Shown one piece after another: positions 1-8,085 of a DNA stretch of 64,000 nucleotides. Location: the NCBI RefSeq assembly GCF_004803715.2, contig NZ_CP039383.2:1736001-1800000 (forward strand). Direction: 5' to 3'. Under the pieces are notes generated by a model. The model was not told the DNA's origin and did not search any database. It worked only from the letters and a program-made list of their open reading frames with translations. The DNA is from Luteimonas yindakuii. Lineage in GTDB: Bacteria; Pseudomonadota; Gammaproteobacteria; Xanthomonadales; Xanthomonadaceae. Each line of letters opens with the position of its first letter. Position 1 is the first letter of the stretch. A program made the position numbers and the translations under genes.

Positions 1-29
1 GTGTTCCGCACCCCCCACAGGAGTCACTG

Positions 30-173
30 ATGAACAACCAGACGCAGGGTCAGAACCAGCAGCAGGGCGGCCAGGGCCAGCGGGACCAGCAGCAGAACCA
101 GCAAGGGCAGCAGGGCCAGGACGGCCAGCAGCAGCGCCGTGAGACCCAGGGCATCCAGGACGAAGAGGAATAG
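30..173 (+). CDS. 47-residue Gln/Gly-rich microprotein
   Basis: Short ORF opened by ATG with a good ribosome binding site (AGGAG at 19-23, 6 bases upstream). The product is almost entirely Gln, Gly, Asn, Asp and Arg (19 Gln among 47 residues) in QQG/QGQ-type repeats and ends in an acidic IQDEEE tail. I see no signal peptide, membrane segment or cysteine, so it should be cytoplasmic and disordered. A hairpin terminator follows within 30 bases, so this looks like a complete small transcription unit, possibly the last gene of one starting upstream of the window. I do not recognise a family. The ribosome binding site, compact stop and terminator argue for a real gene; the low-complexity composition is the reason for caution. 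Confidence 0.6.
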   Translation: MNNQTQGQNQQQGGQGQRDQQQNQQGQQGQDGQQQRRETQGIQDEEE

Positions 174-200
174 GTCCTGCCCCTCCCCCCGCGACACCCG

Positions 201-230
201 ACGCCCGGCATCAGCCGGGCGTTGTCGTTC
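201..230 (+). terminator. hairpin terminator after the Gln-rich gene
   Basis: Perfect 9-bp stem ACGCCCGGC / GCCGGGCGT with loop ATCA, followed by TGTCGTT. The T tract is weak. It lies between convergent genes and overlaps the stop codon of the minus-strand spermidine-synthase-like gene, so it may serve both directions. Confidence 0.6.
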
Positions 231-1053
231 CGGCGCCCTGTGCCACCAATGCCGCGGCGAACCGGTCGAGCACCGGTTGCAGCTGCGCGACGGCGGCGGC
301 CTCGCGCCCCGCCAGCAACCGCGCCACGGCATCCGCGTCCGGTCGCGGGCCGCGCCAGGCGAATGCGACCTGGTTGCGCATCCGGGCTTCCTCGACCACC
401 AGCACCTGCGCGGCACCGAACACTGCCTGCAGGCGCTCGACATGCACGTCGGCCTCCGCCACGAACAGGTTCACCGACAGCGCACCGCCCGGCACCAGCG
501 CGGCATGGCAATCGGCGTAGAAACGCGGTGTCGACAGCACCGGGGGAATGCCGGTCTCGTCGTAACCATCGACCAGCAACACGTCGTAACGGCCGGGACG
601 CGCGGCCACGAACGCGGCGCCGTCGTCGACCAGCACCTGCAGGCGCCCGTCGTCATCGGGAATGCCGAATTCCCGCCGCAGCTCCACCACCCAGGGATTG
701 TTCTCGACAACGTCCAGCGTGGCCTCGGGAAAATGCCGGTGGATGAACTTGGCCTGCGAGCCTCCGCCCAGGCCGATCATCGCGATGCGCGGGCGCGGCG
801 GTGCCCACAGCAGCGCGGCCAGCATCGTGCGCGTGTAATCGATCAGCAGATGGTCCGGATCGTCGGCAACCATCCGGCTCTGGGTCTGGCGACGCGTGAA
901 GTGCAACGCGGCGTAGCGCCCGTAGCGGCGCACCGAGGGTCTGCGTAGGCGCCGACCCGAGGCGTCGACCGGCCCGCGCAGGCGTTGCCACCAGCGCTGC
1001 AGCCACGCCGCGACGTTCCGGTTTCCGCCATCGTTGCCGCCTTCGTCGTGCAC
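211..1053 (-). CDS. spermidine synthase-like methyltransferase-fold protein
   Basis: About 280 residues. The core has the Rossmann nucleotide-binding motif IGLGGGSQAKF, the acidic end of beta-2 in DVVENNPWVV, and LLVDGYDETG, the pattern of polyamine aminopropyltransferases (SpeE-like) using decarboxylated SAM. Many bacterial members of this branch act on unknown substrates, so the exact reaction is not assigned. The start is placed at GTG 1053: coding similarity begins shortly after it, an AGGA sits upstream, and the open frame beyond it is only a GC-rich extension that overlaps the divergent cyclase gene. The first 50 residues are Arg/Trp-rich and less conserved. It is a single gene, divergent from the MASE2-GGDEF gene. 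Confidence 0.8.
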   Translation of the reverse strand: MHDEGGNDGGNRNVAAWLQRWWQRLRGPVDASGRRLRRPSVRRYGRYAALHFTRRQTQSRMVADDPDHLLIDYTRTMLAALLWAPPRPRIAMIGLGGGSQAKFIHRHFPEATLDVVENNPWVVELRREFGIPDDDGRLQVLVDDGAAFVAARPGRYDVLLVDGYDETGIPPVLSTPRFYADCHAALVPGGALSVNLFVAEADVHVERLQAVFGAAQVLVVEEARMRNQVAFAWRGPRPDADAVARLLAGREAAAVAQLQPVLDRFAAALVAQGAGTTTPG

Positions 1054-1176
1054 CTGTGATCCATCCTGCGCAAGGGCGCACAGCCTAGCGCGCACGCTGC
1101 AGGCATGCGATCCGTGCAACGCGGTTCCGGCGGCGCCGGTATGCTTCGCATGTTGTCCGCATCCGACGGGGGGAGG

Positions 1177-2259
1177 ATGGACCAGCACATCGGCACAGCG
1201 ACCGGCACCTCCGCGCCGGACATGGCTGCGCGTGCGCCACGGCGGATCTCGCGGCTGCCGCGGCGGGTCTATCCGTTCCGGGTGCTGGGGATGGGCCTGG
1301 CCGGCATCGCCTCGGCGGTGGTGCTCTACGAACGCCAGGCCGGCTGGCCCGCCTGGGGCTGGATGCTGGTGATCGCGCTGGCATGGCCACAACTGGCGTG
1401 GCTGCGTTCGCGCCGCAGCCGCGACCCCCATCGCACCGAAGTCGGCAACCTGCTCATGGACTCGGCGCTCGCGGGTTCGCTCGCCGCCCTCCTCCACTTC
1501 AACCTGCTGCCCAGCGTGCTGGTGCTGACGCTGGCCACGGTCGACAAGATCAGCACCGGCCTGCCGCGGCTGTGGCTGCGTTCGCTGCCGTGGATGCTGG
1601 GCGGTTTGCTGATCACCAGCCTGGCGACCGGCTTCGCCGCGGCGCCGCGCACGTCGATGGCGGTGATCGTGGCCTGCCTGCCGATGATGATCCTGCACAC
1701 CATCGGCGTTGCCCTGGCCAGCCAGGACCTAGTGCAGCAGATCCGCGGCAAGAACCGCCAGCTCGACCTGCTCAGCCGCATCGACGGACTGACCGGAGTG
1801 ACCAGCCGCCGTCACTGGCAGCAGCAGGCCGAAGCGCTGCTGGCCGAAGCACGCGTGCACGGGCGCGCCGCGCTGCTGATGATCGACATCGACCGCTTCA
1901 AGGACATCAACGACCACGTCGGCCACGCCGCCGGCGACGAGATCCTGCGCGCACTCGGCGAGATCCTGCTGCAATTGCAGGCGCGGCCAGGCCTGGCGGG
2001 CCGCTACGGCGGCGACGAGTTCGCACTGGTGGTGCCGGACGTGGATCACGCCGCAGCAGCGGCGCTGGCGGAGCGATTGCGCGCCACGGTGGCAGTGCGC
2101 ACCGCGGGTGGGCCGGGCCCGGAGGCGACCATCAGTATCGGCCTTGCAATGGTGGACACCGCACACCGTTCGCTGCGTGACTGGATCGAGGCCGCGGATG
2201 CAGCGCTGTATCGCGCCAAGGGCGCCGGACGCAACTGCGTGGAGACCTCGCCCGGTTGA
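1177..2259 (+). CDS. MASE2-domain diguanylate cyclase
   Basis: Makes cyclic di-GMP from two GTP at the inner membrane. The N-terminal ~110 residues carry the MASE2 sensor signature (RRVYPFRVLGMGLAG) and several hydrophobic helices. A short helix leads into a GGDEF domain with DGLTGVTSRRHW, MIDIDRFKDIND and an intact RYGGDEFALV active site. The RxxD inhibitory site normally found five residues before GGDEF is absent (RPGL instead), so product feedback through that site is not expected. Overall it resembles AdrA/DgcC, the cyclase that switches on exopolysaccharide in enterobacteria; here a pga operon lies 18 kb away. Start choice is uncertain: ATG 1177 has a G-rich stretch directly against it, and 1105, 1141 or 1222 are alternatives in frame. 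Confidence 0.88.
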   Translation: MDQHIGTATGTSAPDMAARAPRRISRLPRRVYPFRVLGMGLAGIASAVVLYERQAGWPAWGWMLVIALAWPQLAWLRSRRSRDPHRTEVGNLLMDSALAGSLAALLHFNLLPSVLVLTLATVDKISTGLPRLWLRSLPWMLGGLLITSLATGFAAAPRTSMAVIVACLPMMILHTIGVALASQDLVQQIRGKNRQLDLLSRIDGLTGVTSRRHWQQQAEALLAEARVHGRAALLMIDIDRFKDINDHVGHAAGDEILRALGEILLQLQARPGLAGRYGGDEFALVVPDVDHAAAAALAERLRATVAVRTAGGPGPEATISIGLAMVDTAHRSLRDWIEAADAALYRAKGAGRNCVETSPG

Positions 2260-2339
2260 CGCGTCTTCCGGCGGATTGCCGGACGGATGTGATCGATGCG
2301 GCGCCGGCCGGCACGCGATCACGGAGGTCCCGATTTCCC

Positions 2340-2352
2340 TAGACTGTGTGCA
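2340..2352 (+). promoter_or_regulatory. -10 box TAGACT implying a leaderless transcript
   Basis: TAGACT at 2340-2345 lies 6 bases before ATG 2352, so transcription would begin at or beside the start codon. No Shine-Dalgarno sequence precedes the ATG, which fits leaderless translation. No convincing -35 is visible. Confidence 0.45.
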
Positions 2353-3610
2353 TGGAAACCCGCTTCCACGCCACACCCTGGACCACCGACGTGGTGATCG
2401 TTGGCGCCGGCCCCGCGGGGCTGGCCCTGGCCTGTGCGCTGGCACCACTCGGGCTGCGCATCGAACTGGTCGAGCGGCAGCCACGGCATGCGATCGCCGA
2501 GCCGGCATTCGATGGCCGCGAGATCGCACTGACGCATGGTTCGATGCGGTTGCTGCGCGAACTCGGCATCTGGGCGCAGATCCCGGCCACCGCCATCTCG
2601 CCGCTGCGGACCGCACGCGTGATCGAGCGCGACGTCGCACGCGAGTTGCAGGTGGGAACGGCCGGGACCGGCCACGACCGGCTCGGCAGCCTGGTGTCGA
2701 ACCAAGCCATCCGCGCCGCGGCGTGGCAGACGGTGCAGTCTCTTGCGGGCGTGCAGGTGCATGCGGCGGCAGCGGTGGATGCCGTGCATACGGACGCACG
2801 CGCCGCCGAGGTGCGGCTGGCCGATGGACGCGTGCTGCGCGCCGGCCTGCTGGTCGCGGCGGACAGCCGCTTCTCGCAGACACGCCAAGCGCTGGGCATC
2901 GGCGCGGACATGCACGATTTCGGTCGCCATATGCTGGTCTGCCGGATGCGCCACGAGGTCGCCAACGACGCTGCGGCCTGGCAGTGGTTCGGCGATGCAC
3001 AGACGCGCGCGCTGCTGCCGCTGGAGCCGCACCTGTCTTCGGTGGTGCTCACCCTCACCGGCGCCGGGGCGCAGCGGATGGAGCGCCTCGATGACGACGC
3101 GTTCGCGCGCGAGGTGGAACAGCGTTTCGAACACCGCCTGGGCGCGATGACCCCCGTGAGCACGCGTCACCGCTACCCGTTGACCACGGTGTACGCACGC
3201 CGCTTCGTGGCCACGCGCGCCGCGCTCGTGGGCGATGCCGCGGTGGGCATGCATCCGGTCACCGCGCACGGCTTCAACCTGGGCCTGGCCAGCGTCGAAC
3301 GGCTGGCGGGTGTGGTACGCGATGCGCTGCAGCGGCATGCCGACCCTGCCCACCCGCGCGCGCTCGCGATGTACCAGCGTCGCCACCGCCGTGGCTCGCT
3401 GCCGCTTTTCCTTGCTACGGCAACCGTCGCCGGCCTGTACGGCGACGACCGCGCGTCCATGAGCGCCGCGCCGCTGCCGCGCTCGAGGCTGCCGCACGCC
3501 TCACCCCGTTCCGGCGCGCGCTGGCGGCCGGGCTGGTCGACGATGGCCCGGTGGACGTCACTCCCGCGCACCGCGTCCGCGAGGCGCTGCGCTGGCTGCG
3601 CCCCGGGTAA
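2352..3610 (+). pseudogene. UbiH/UbiM-family FAD monooxygenase with a frameshift near its 3' end
   Basis: FAD-dependent aromatic hydroxylase of the UbiH/UbiF/UbiM group, expected to hydroxylate a ubiquinone precursor at the inner membrane face. Visible are the dinucleotide-binding motif VIVGAGPAGLALA near the N-terminus and the second FAD motif ALVGDAAVGMHPVTAHGFNL about residue 295. The HPVTAHGFN form recalls UbiM more than UbiH, but I cannot settle that. After the codons for GLYGDDRA (about 3452) the frame continues as low-complexity sequence to 3734, across the next gene. The -1 frame instead continues with the family's helical C-terminus (ALEAAARLTPFRRALAAG) and stops at TAA 3608-3610. 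A single-base deletion between about 3447 and 3480 explains this: 2352-3610 is 1259 bases, one short of 420 codons. It could be a true null allele or an assembly error in GC-rich sequence. Confidence 0.8.
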
Positions 3611-3667
3611 TCGACGTGCGATGCAAATGCGCTGGCGTCATGGCCAGCCGCCATCGCCCATGGGAAC

Positions 3668-3889
3668 ATGCACGCCATGCAGACCATCCATTTCGATCTC
3701 GAAGGCGAATACGTCGAACTCAACCAGCTGCTGAAGCTGGTCGGCCTGGTCGACAGCGGCGGTGCCGGCAAGGCGCTGGTGGCGGCCGGTGCGGTGCGTG
3801 TGGATGGCACGATCGAATCGCGCAAGACCGCGAAGATCCGTGCCGGGCAGCAGGTGCAGCTCGACGGCGTCGACATCCGCGTCAAGTGA
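3668..3889 (+). CDS. YbcJ-like S4-domain RNA-binding protein
   Basis: 73 residues, nearly all one S4 RNA-binding fold: ELNQLLKLVGLVDSGGAGK, then VRVDGTIESRKTAKIRAGQQV. This is the size and layout of Escherichia coli YbcJ and its relatives, whose RNA target is not defined. A second in-frame ATG at 3677 is equally possible as the start; neither has a strong ribosome binding site. It follows the hydroxylase by 57 bases if that gene ends at 3610, which supports the frameshift interpretation. Confidence 0.85.
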   Translation: MHAMQTIHFDLEGEYVELNQLLKLVGLVDSGGAGKALVAAGAVRVDGTIESRKTAKIRAGQQVQLDGVDIRVK

Positions 3890-3975
3890 GGCGGTCGCCA
3901 CGCTGCGTGGACGTCGCTGAACACATTCGGCGCGCGTCCACGGATTGCTAATGCGGCCTTGGCCAGCATGGCCGC

Positions 3976-4836
3976 ATGACACCATCCAACGCAGCGGCCG
4001 GTGCACGCGTCCGGCAATCAGGTTTTTTCCTTCATGACACACGTCTCGTCGCGGCATCACCATGTGACGAATGGGATCTGGTGATCGGCGACGGGCCGGT
4101 GGTGGCCGCGGCCATCCACGACGGTCATGCGATGCGCCCTTCCCTGCAGCGGCATCTCGCCATCGACACCGCGAGCCGGCGCCGCGACGAGGATCCGTTG
4201 ACTGGATTGTTCACCGGCGTCGGCGACGTGCGCCTACGCGCGCGCCGTTCGCGCTTCGAGGTCGACCTCAACCGCCCACGCGAGACGGCGCTGTCCAGCA
4301 ATCCTGAAGACACCTGGGGCATCCGCTTCTGGCGCGATGACCTGCCGCATGACGAGCTGCAGGCATCGCTTGCCGCGCACGATCGCTTCTACGCGATGGT
4401 CACGGAACTGTTCGATGCGCTGCTCGATCGCCACCGCAGCCTGCTGGTGATCGACCTGCACAGCTACAACCACCGTCGCGACGGGCCCGACAGTTGCGCG
4501 CCGGCTGATGGCAATCCCGATATCGACCTCGGTGTCACTACGCTCGACCGCGCCCGCTGGGGTGACGCGGTGCATGCCTTCGCCGAGGCCATGCGCTCGG
4601 CGCCGGTGGCGGGTGGCGCGCCGGACGTGCGCGAGAACGTGCGCTATCCGGGCGGCGGTCATTTCCCGGAATGGATCCATGCACGCTACGGCAGCCGCAT
4701 CTGCACGATCTCCATCGAGTACAAAAAGACCTTCATGGACGAGTGGACCGGGCATGCCGACATTGCCCGTCTCTACGACCTGCAGGCGGGACTGGAACGG
4801 GCAGTGGCCGCGGTGCGCCCGGAATTCGGGCGGTGA
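3976..4836 (+). CDS. N-formylglutamate amidohydrolase family protein
   Basis: 286 residues of the FGase family, zinc-dependent hydrolases related to N-formylglutamate deformylase (HutG) of histidine degradation. Family features visible are an N-terminal segment with the HDGHAMRP metal region, central LLVIDLHSYNHRR, and C-terminal ISIEYKKTFMDEWTG. It is the first gene of a trio: its stop overlaps the GTG start of the QEGLA peptidase by four bases, and that gene in turn overlaps the ATP-grasp gene. No other hut degradation gene except the distant ammonia-lyase is present, so a role in formylglutamate hydrolysis is not supported by context. The conserved pairing with a peptidase and a ligase suggests another N-acyl or peptide amide substrate (inference). 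ATG 3976 is the first good start. Confidence 0.88.
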   Translation: MTPSNAAAGARVRQSGFFLHDTRLVAASPCDEWDLVIGDGPVVAAAIHDGHAMRPSLQRHLAIDTASRRRDEDPLTGLFTGVGDVRLRARRSRFEVDLNRPRETALSSNPEDTWGIRFWRDDLPHDELQASLAAHDRFYAMVTELFDALLDRHRSLLVIDLHSYNHRRDGPDSCAPADGNPDIDLGVTTLDRARWGDAVHAFAEAMRSAPVAGGAPDVRENVRYPGGGHFPEWIHARYGSRICTISIEYKKTFMDEWTGHADIARLYDLQAGLERAVAAVRPEFGR

Positions 4837-6026
4837 CTGCAGTCGCCACGCCACCGAGGCCATTGCCACCGATCGCGGCCGAGGTGGACGCCGCGCTCGC
4901 ACGCATGGACGCCGAGCTCGACTGGCTGATGGCGCTGTCGCCGATCGGCAATGTCGAGCTCTGGCAGGCCTTCGATGCCAGCGGCCGCACCGCGATGCCC
5001 GAGCTGCGCTACATCGACCTGGACATCGACCTGCAGGCGACGCGGCAACGGCTGCTTGCGCTGCGCGTGGACGAGGTCGAGTCGCCGCTGCTTTCCGGCC
5101 TGCTGGCCGAGAAGCAGCGCGAACTCGACCGCCAGCTGGAACTGGTGCGCCTGCGTGGCACCGACGGCTTCGTCAACGCCAGCCTCGACCTGTTCGGTGG
5201 TGTGGAGCCGCCGTTGCTGGAGCTCGCGCGGGAGATCCTCCGCGACGTGGATGCTGGCGTCGCCCTCCAGGCCGATGCCGGCATCGACGAATTCATGGCC
5301 GCGCTGGAGGCGGAGCTGGACTGGTACCACGCGCAGTCTGCGGACTTCCATGCCGAGGTGGTGGTCGACACCGACCTCAACTCGCTGATGCTGGTCAACC
5401 ACGGCACGTTCTACGTCGACGGCAACCTGCGCATTCCGCATGCGCGCGTGCAGCCGCTGATCCAGCACGAGATCGGCACCCACGTGGTCACCCGTCACAA
5501 CGGCGCGCGCCAGCCACTCACGCAGTTGAAGGTGGGCCTGGCCCATTACGACCCGCTGCAGGAAGGTCTCGGCGTGCTTGCGGAGTTCCTCGCCGGCTAC
5601 CTCCCGGGCGAACGCCTGCGCGTGCTGGCGGCGCGGGTGGTCGCCGTGGACATGGCACTGCAAGGCGAAGGCGTGCCGGCGATCTTCGACGTGCTGCACA
5701 ACAGCCACGCACTGCCGACCGACGATGCCTTCGACGTCGCGGTGCGCGCGGTGCGCGGTGGCGGCCTCAGCAAGGACGCCGTCTACCTGCGCGGCCTGCG
5801 CGACCTCGTCGACTACCTGCATGACGACGGCGACTTCGAGGCACTGCTGGTCGGCAAGTTCGCGCTGTCGCACCGCGTGGTGCTCGAGCAGCTGATGGCC
5901 GAGGGCTGGGTGGTCGGACCCGAGCTGCTGCCGCGCTACGTCACCGACCCGGCATTCGCCGGCAGGCTCGAACTGTGCCGCAGCCTCCCCGTCCAGCACC
6001 TCCACCACACGGAACCCGCAACATGA
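4833..6026 (+). CDS. QEGLA-motif metallopeptidase (DUF1704 / MATCAP-like)
   Basis: 397 residues. It belongs to the family annotated as flavohemoglobin expression-modulating QEGLA-motif proteins, whose eukaryotic relatives (MATCAP) are tyrosine carboxypeptidases of tubulin. The zinc motif is HEIGTH at about residues 212-217 (HExxxH), followed by the naming motif QEGLGVLAEFLAGYL at about 243-257, where the second Glu is the probable third ligand. The N-terminal ~110 residues are helical. No signal peptide, so a cytoplasmic enzyme. The start is GTG 4833, coupled to the upstream stop (GTGA). Its own stop overlaps the next ATG (ATGA). A peptide or peptide-like substrate shared with the neighbouring amidohydrolase and ligase is the likely target, but the natural substrate is unknown. 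Confidence 0.87.
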   Translation: MTAVATPPRPLPPIAAEVDAALARMDAELDWLMALSPIGNVELWQAFDASGRTAMPELRYIDLDIDLQATRQRLLALRVDEVESPLLSGLLAEKQRELDRQLELVRLRGTDGFVNASLDLFGGVEPPLLELAREILRDVDAGVALQADAGIDEFMAALEAELDWYHAQSADFHAEVVVDTDLNSLMLVNHGTFYVDGNLRIPHARVQPLIQHEIGTHVVTRHNGARQPLTQLKVGLAHYDPLQEGLGVLAEFLAGYLPGERLRVLAARVVAVDMALQGEGVPAIFDVLHNSHALPTDDAFDVAVRAVRGGGLSKDAVYLRGLRDLVDYLHDDGDFEALLVGKFALSHRVVLEQLMAEGWVVGPELLPRYVTDPAFAGRLELCRSLPVQHLHHTEPAT

Positions 6027-7084
6027 CCCCCACACCGATCGCGCTCGGCTTCGTCGTCAACGACGTGGCCACCGAGCAGGACAACTACACCACCATCCGG
6101 CTGGCCCGCCGCGCCTGCGCCCGCGGCCACCGCGTCGCGATCATCGGGCTGGGCGACTTCACCTACGACGCGACCGGCTGCGTGCGTGCCTCGGCCTGCA
6201 TCCCGCAACGCAGTGACTACGTGGACGATGCCGACCTGCTGGCCGAACTGCAGGGCGACGATGTCACTCGCGAGCGCATTTCGGTCGAGGAGCTCGACGT
6301 GCTGATGCTGCGCAGCGATCCGGCCGAGGAACTGGAGACCCGTCCCTGGGCGCCCAACAGCGCGCTGCTGTTCGCGCAGCTCGTGGCGGCGCGGCATGTC
6401 ATCGTCCTCAACGACCCGACGCGCCTGACCGACGCGTCGAACAAGACCTACTTCCAGCATTTCCCCGAGGAGCTGCGTCCGGAAACCTGCATCACCCTGG
6501 ATCCCGACGAGATCAAGTCGTTCATCGCCGCGCACGACGGCTACGGCGTGATCAAGCCGCTGCAGGGCTCAGGCGGCCAGAGCGTGTTCGTGGTGACGCC
6601 GGACAGCGGCGCCAACCTCAACCAGATGATCGACGCGGTGGTGCGCGACGGCTACGCGATCGCGCAGGAATACCTGCCGCGCGCTGCCGACGGCGACCTG
6701 CGCCTGCTCACGCTCAATGGCAAGCCGCTGCAGGTCGACGGCACGTACGCATGCATCCGTCGCTACAACGACAGCGGCGACGCGCGCAGCAACATCAGCG
6801 CCGGCGGCAAGTACGAAGCCGCGGTGCCGGATGCCGATGCCCTGCGGCTGGCGGAAATCGCCGCGCCCAAGCTGATCCGCGACGGCATGTACTTCGCCGG
6901 CCTCGATATCGTTGGTGACCGCATGATGGAGATCAACGTCGACACGCCGGGCGGCATCAACATGATCGAGGAACTCACGGGCGTCGATTTCAGCGGCCAC
7001 ATCATCGAGGACCTCGAGCGCAAGGTCCGGCTGCGCGACCAGTACGACCGCACGCTCGGCAACGTCGAGCTGGCGATGCTGTAA
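6023..7084 (+). CDS. glutathione synthetase-like ATP-grasp ligase
   Basis: 353 residues. The N-terminal pre-ATP-grasp domain begins IALGFVVNDVATEQDNYTT. The ATP-grasp core has YGVIKPLQGSGGQSVF (ATP-binding loop, about residue 175), the lid and Mg site near AGLDIVGDRMMEINV, and TPGGINMIEE near the end. It resembles GshB but is longer than the usual ~315 residues, and the substrate-side sequence differs (INVDTPGGI rather than the GshB INVTSPTG type). I therefore read it as a carboxylate-amine ligase paralogue rather than the housekeeping glutathione synthetase. It is the last gene of the coupled trio, so ligation and hydrolysis of the same amide product are encoded together. Confidence 0.83.
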   Translation: MTPTPIALGFVVNDVATEQDNYTTIRLARRACARGHRVAIIGLGDFTYDATGCVRASACIPQRSDYVDDADLLAELQGDDVTRERISVEELDVLMLRSDPAEELETRPWAPNSALLFAQLVAARHVIVLNDPTRLTDASNKTYFQHFPEELRPETCITLDPDEIKSFIAAHDGYGVIKPLQGSGGQSVFVVTPDSGANLNQMIDAVVRDGYAIAQEYLPRAADGDLRLLTLNGKPLQVDGTYACIRRYNDSGDARSNISAGGKYEAAVPDADALRLAEIAAPKLIRDGMYFAGLDIVGDRMMEINVDTPGGINMIEELTGVDFSGHIIEDLERKVRLRDQYDRTLGNVELAML

Positions 7085-7089
7085 CGCCG

Positions 7090-7428
7090 TCAGGCCTTGC
7101 GCAGGAACTCGGTCTTCACCACCAGGCCCCTGATCTTCTCCGAGTGGCCTTCGACATGCGTCGGGTCGCCCTCGACCAGACGGATGTTGCGGATCACCGT
7201 GCCCTGCTTGAGCGGGATCGACGAGCCCTTGACCTTGAGGTCCTTGATCACCACGACGGTATCGCCGGCAACCAGCAGGTTGCCGTTGCTGTCGCGCACC
7301 GTGTCACCGGCTTCGCCATCCTGGGGTGAATCCGACCACTCGTGCCCGCACTCCGGGCAGACCAGCAGGCCGCGATCGGCATAGGTGTGCGCGCCGCCGC
7401 ACTGTGGACAAGCGGGATGGTCGGACAT
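7090..7428 (-). CDS. yjdM: PhnA/YjdM zinc-ribbon protein
   Basis: 112 residues. An N-terminal zinc ribbon with CPQC and CPEC pairs is followed by the PhnA SH3-like domain (GDTVVVIKDLKVKGSS, RGLVVKTEFLRKA at the end). This is the YjdM family, named PhnA from its link to phosphonate genes, with no established enzymatic role in most bacteria. ATG 7428 is preferred over the longer frame because GGAG sits nine bases upstream. It converges tail to tail with the ATP-grasp gene (5 bases apart) and stands apart from the his operon behind it. Confidence 0.92.
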   Translation of the reverse strand: MSDHPACPQCGGAHTYADRGLLVCPECGHEWSDSPQDGEAGDTVRDSNGNLLVAGDTVVVIKDLKVKGSSIPLKQGTVIRNIRLVEGDPTHVEGHSEKIRGLVVKTEFLRKA

Positions 7429-7464
7429 GGTCGGCTCCGGCAACAGCAACGCCGCATTGTAGCG

Positions 7465-8085
7465 CTAGCCGCCTGATGCGGCCCCGGCGCGTGCGGCCAG
7501 CACGCGCTGCACGTCCGCCCAACCGAGGCCGCGTGCGCGCAACAGCACGACGAGGTGGTAGAGCAGATCCGCGGCCTCGCCGAGCAACGCACCGTCACCC
7601 TCGGCGACCGCGGCCAGCGCGGTTTCCACACCCTCCTCGCCGACCTTCTGCGCGATGCGGCGCACGCCGCCGGCAAACAGTCGTGCGGTATAGCTGGCAT
7701 CGGCGGGCGCATCCACCCGCGAGGCGACCAGCGCATCGAGCGCGGCCATCACGTCGTGCGGTGCGTCCACGAAACAGCTGGCGCGCCCGAGGTGGCAGGT
7801 CGGGCCACGCGGCCGCGCACGCACCAGCAGGGCGTCGCTGTCGCAGTCGGTTTCGATGGCGACCAGCTCCAGCGTGTTGCCGGAGGTTTCGCCCTTGGTC
7901 CACAGGCGATTACGGCTGCGACTGAAGAACGTCACCTGCCGCGTCGCGCACGTCGCCTGCAGCGCCTGGCGATCCATATAGCCCAGCATCAGCACGCGCA
8001 GGCTGTCGGCGTCCTGCACCACGGCAGGCAGCAGCCCGCCGCTCTTGTTCCAGTCGAGGCTGTCGATGTCGATCGTGGTGGTCAT
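7465..8085 (-). CDS. hisIE: phosphoribosyl-AMP cyclohydrolase / phosphoribosyl-ATP pyrophosphatase
   Basis: Bifunctional HisI-HisE fusion, 206 residues, catalysing steps 2 and 3 of histidine synthesis in the cytoplasm. The HisI half (about 1-118) has [18 protein letters not shown] and the metal-binding Cys/His stretch around [10 protein letters not shown] and CHLGRASCF. The HisE half has [14 protein letters not shown] and [13 protein letters not shown]. It is the last gene of the operon, and its ATG overlaps the hisF stop by four bases. Length is normal for the fusion. Confidence 0.97.
   Translation of the reverse strand: MTTTIDIDSLDWNKSGGLLPAVVQDADSLRVLMLGYMDRQALQATCATRQVTFFSRSRNRLWTKGETSGNTLELVAIETDCDSDALLVRARPRGPTCHLGRASCFVDAPHDVMAALDALVASRVDAPADASYTARLFAGGVRRIAQKVGEEGVETALAAVAEGDGALLGEAADLLYHLVVLLRARGLGWADVQRVLAARAGAASGG

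Noticed and set aside
3611..3734. C-terminal extension of the UbiH-like frame to 3734
   Set aside because: It overlaps the S4-protein gene in another frame and has no family similarity; best explained by a frameshift.
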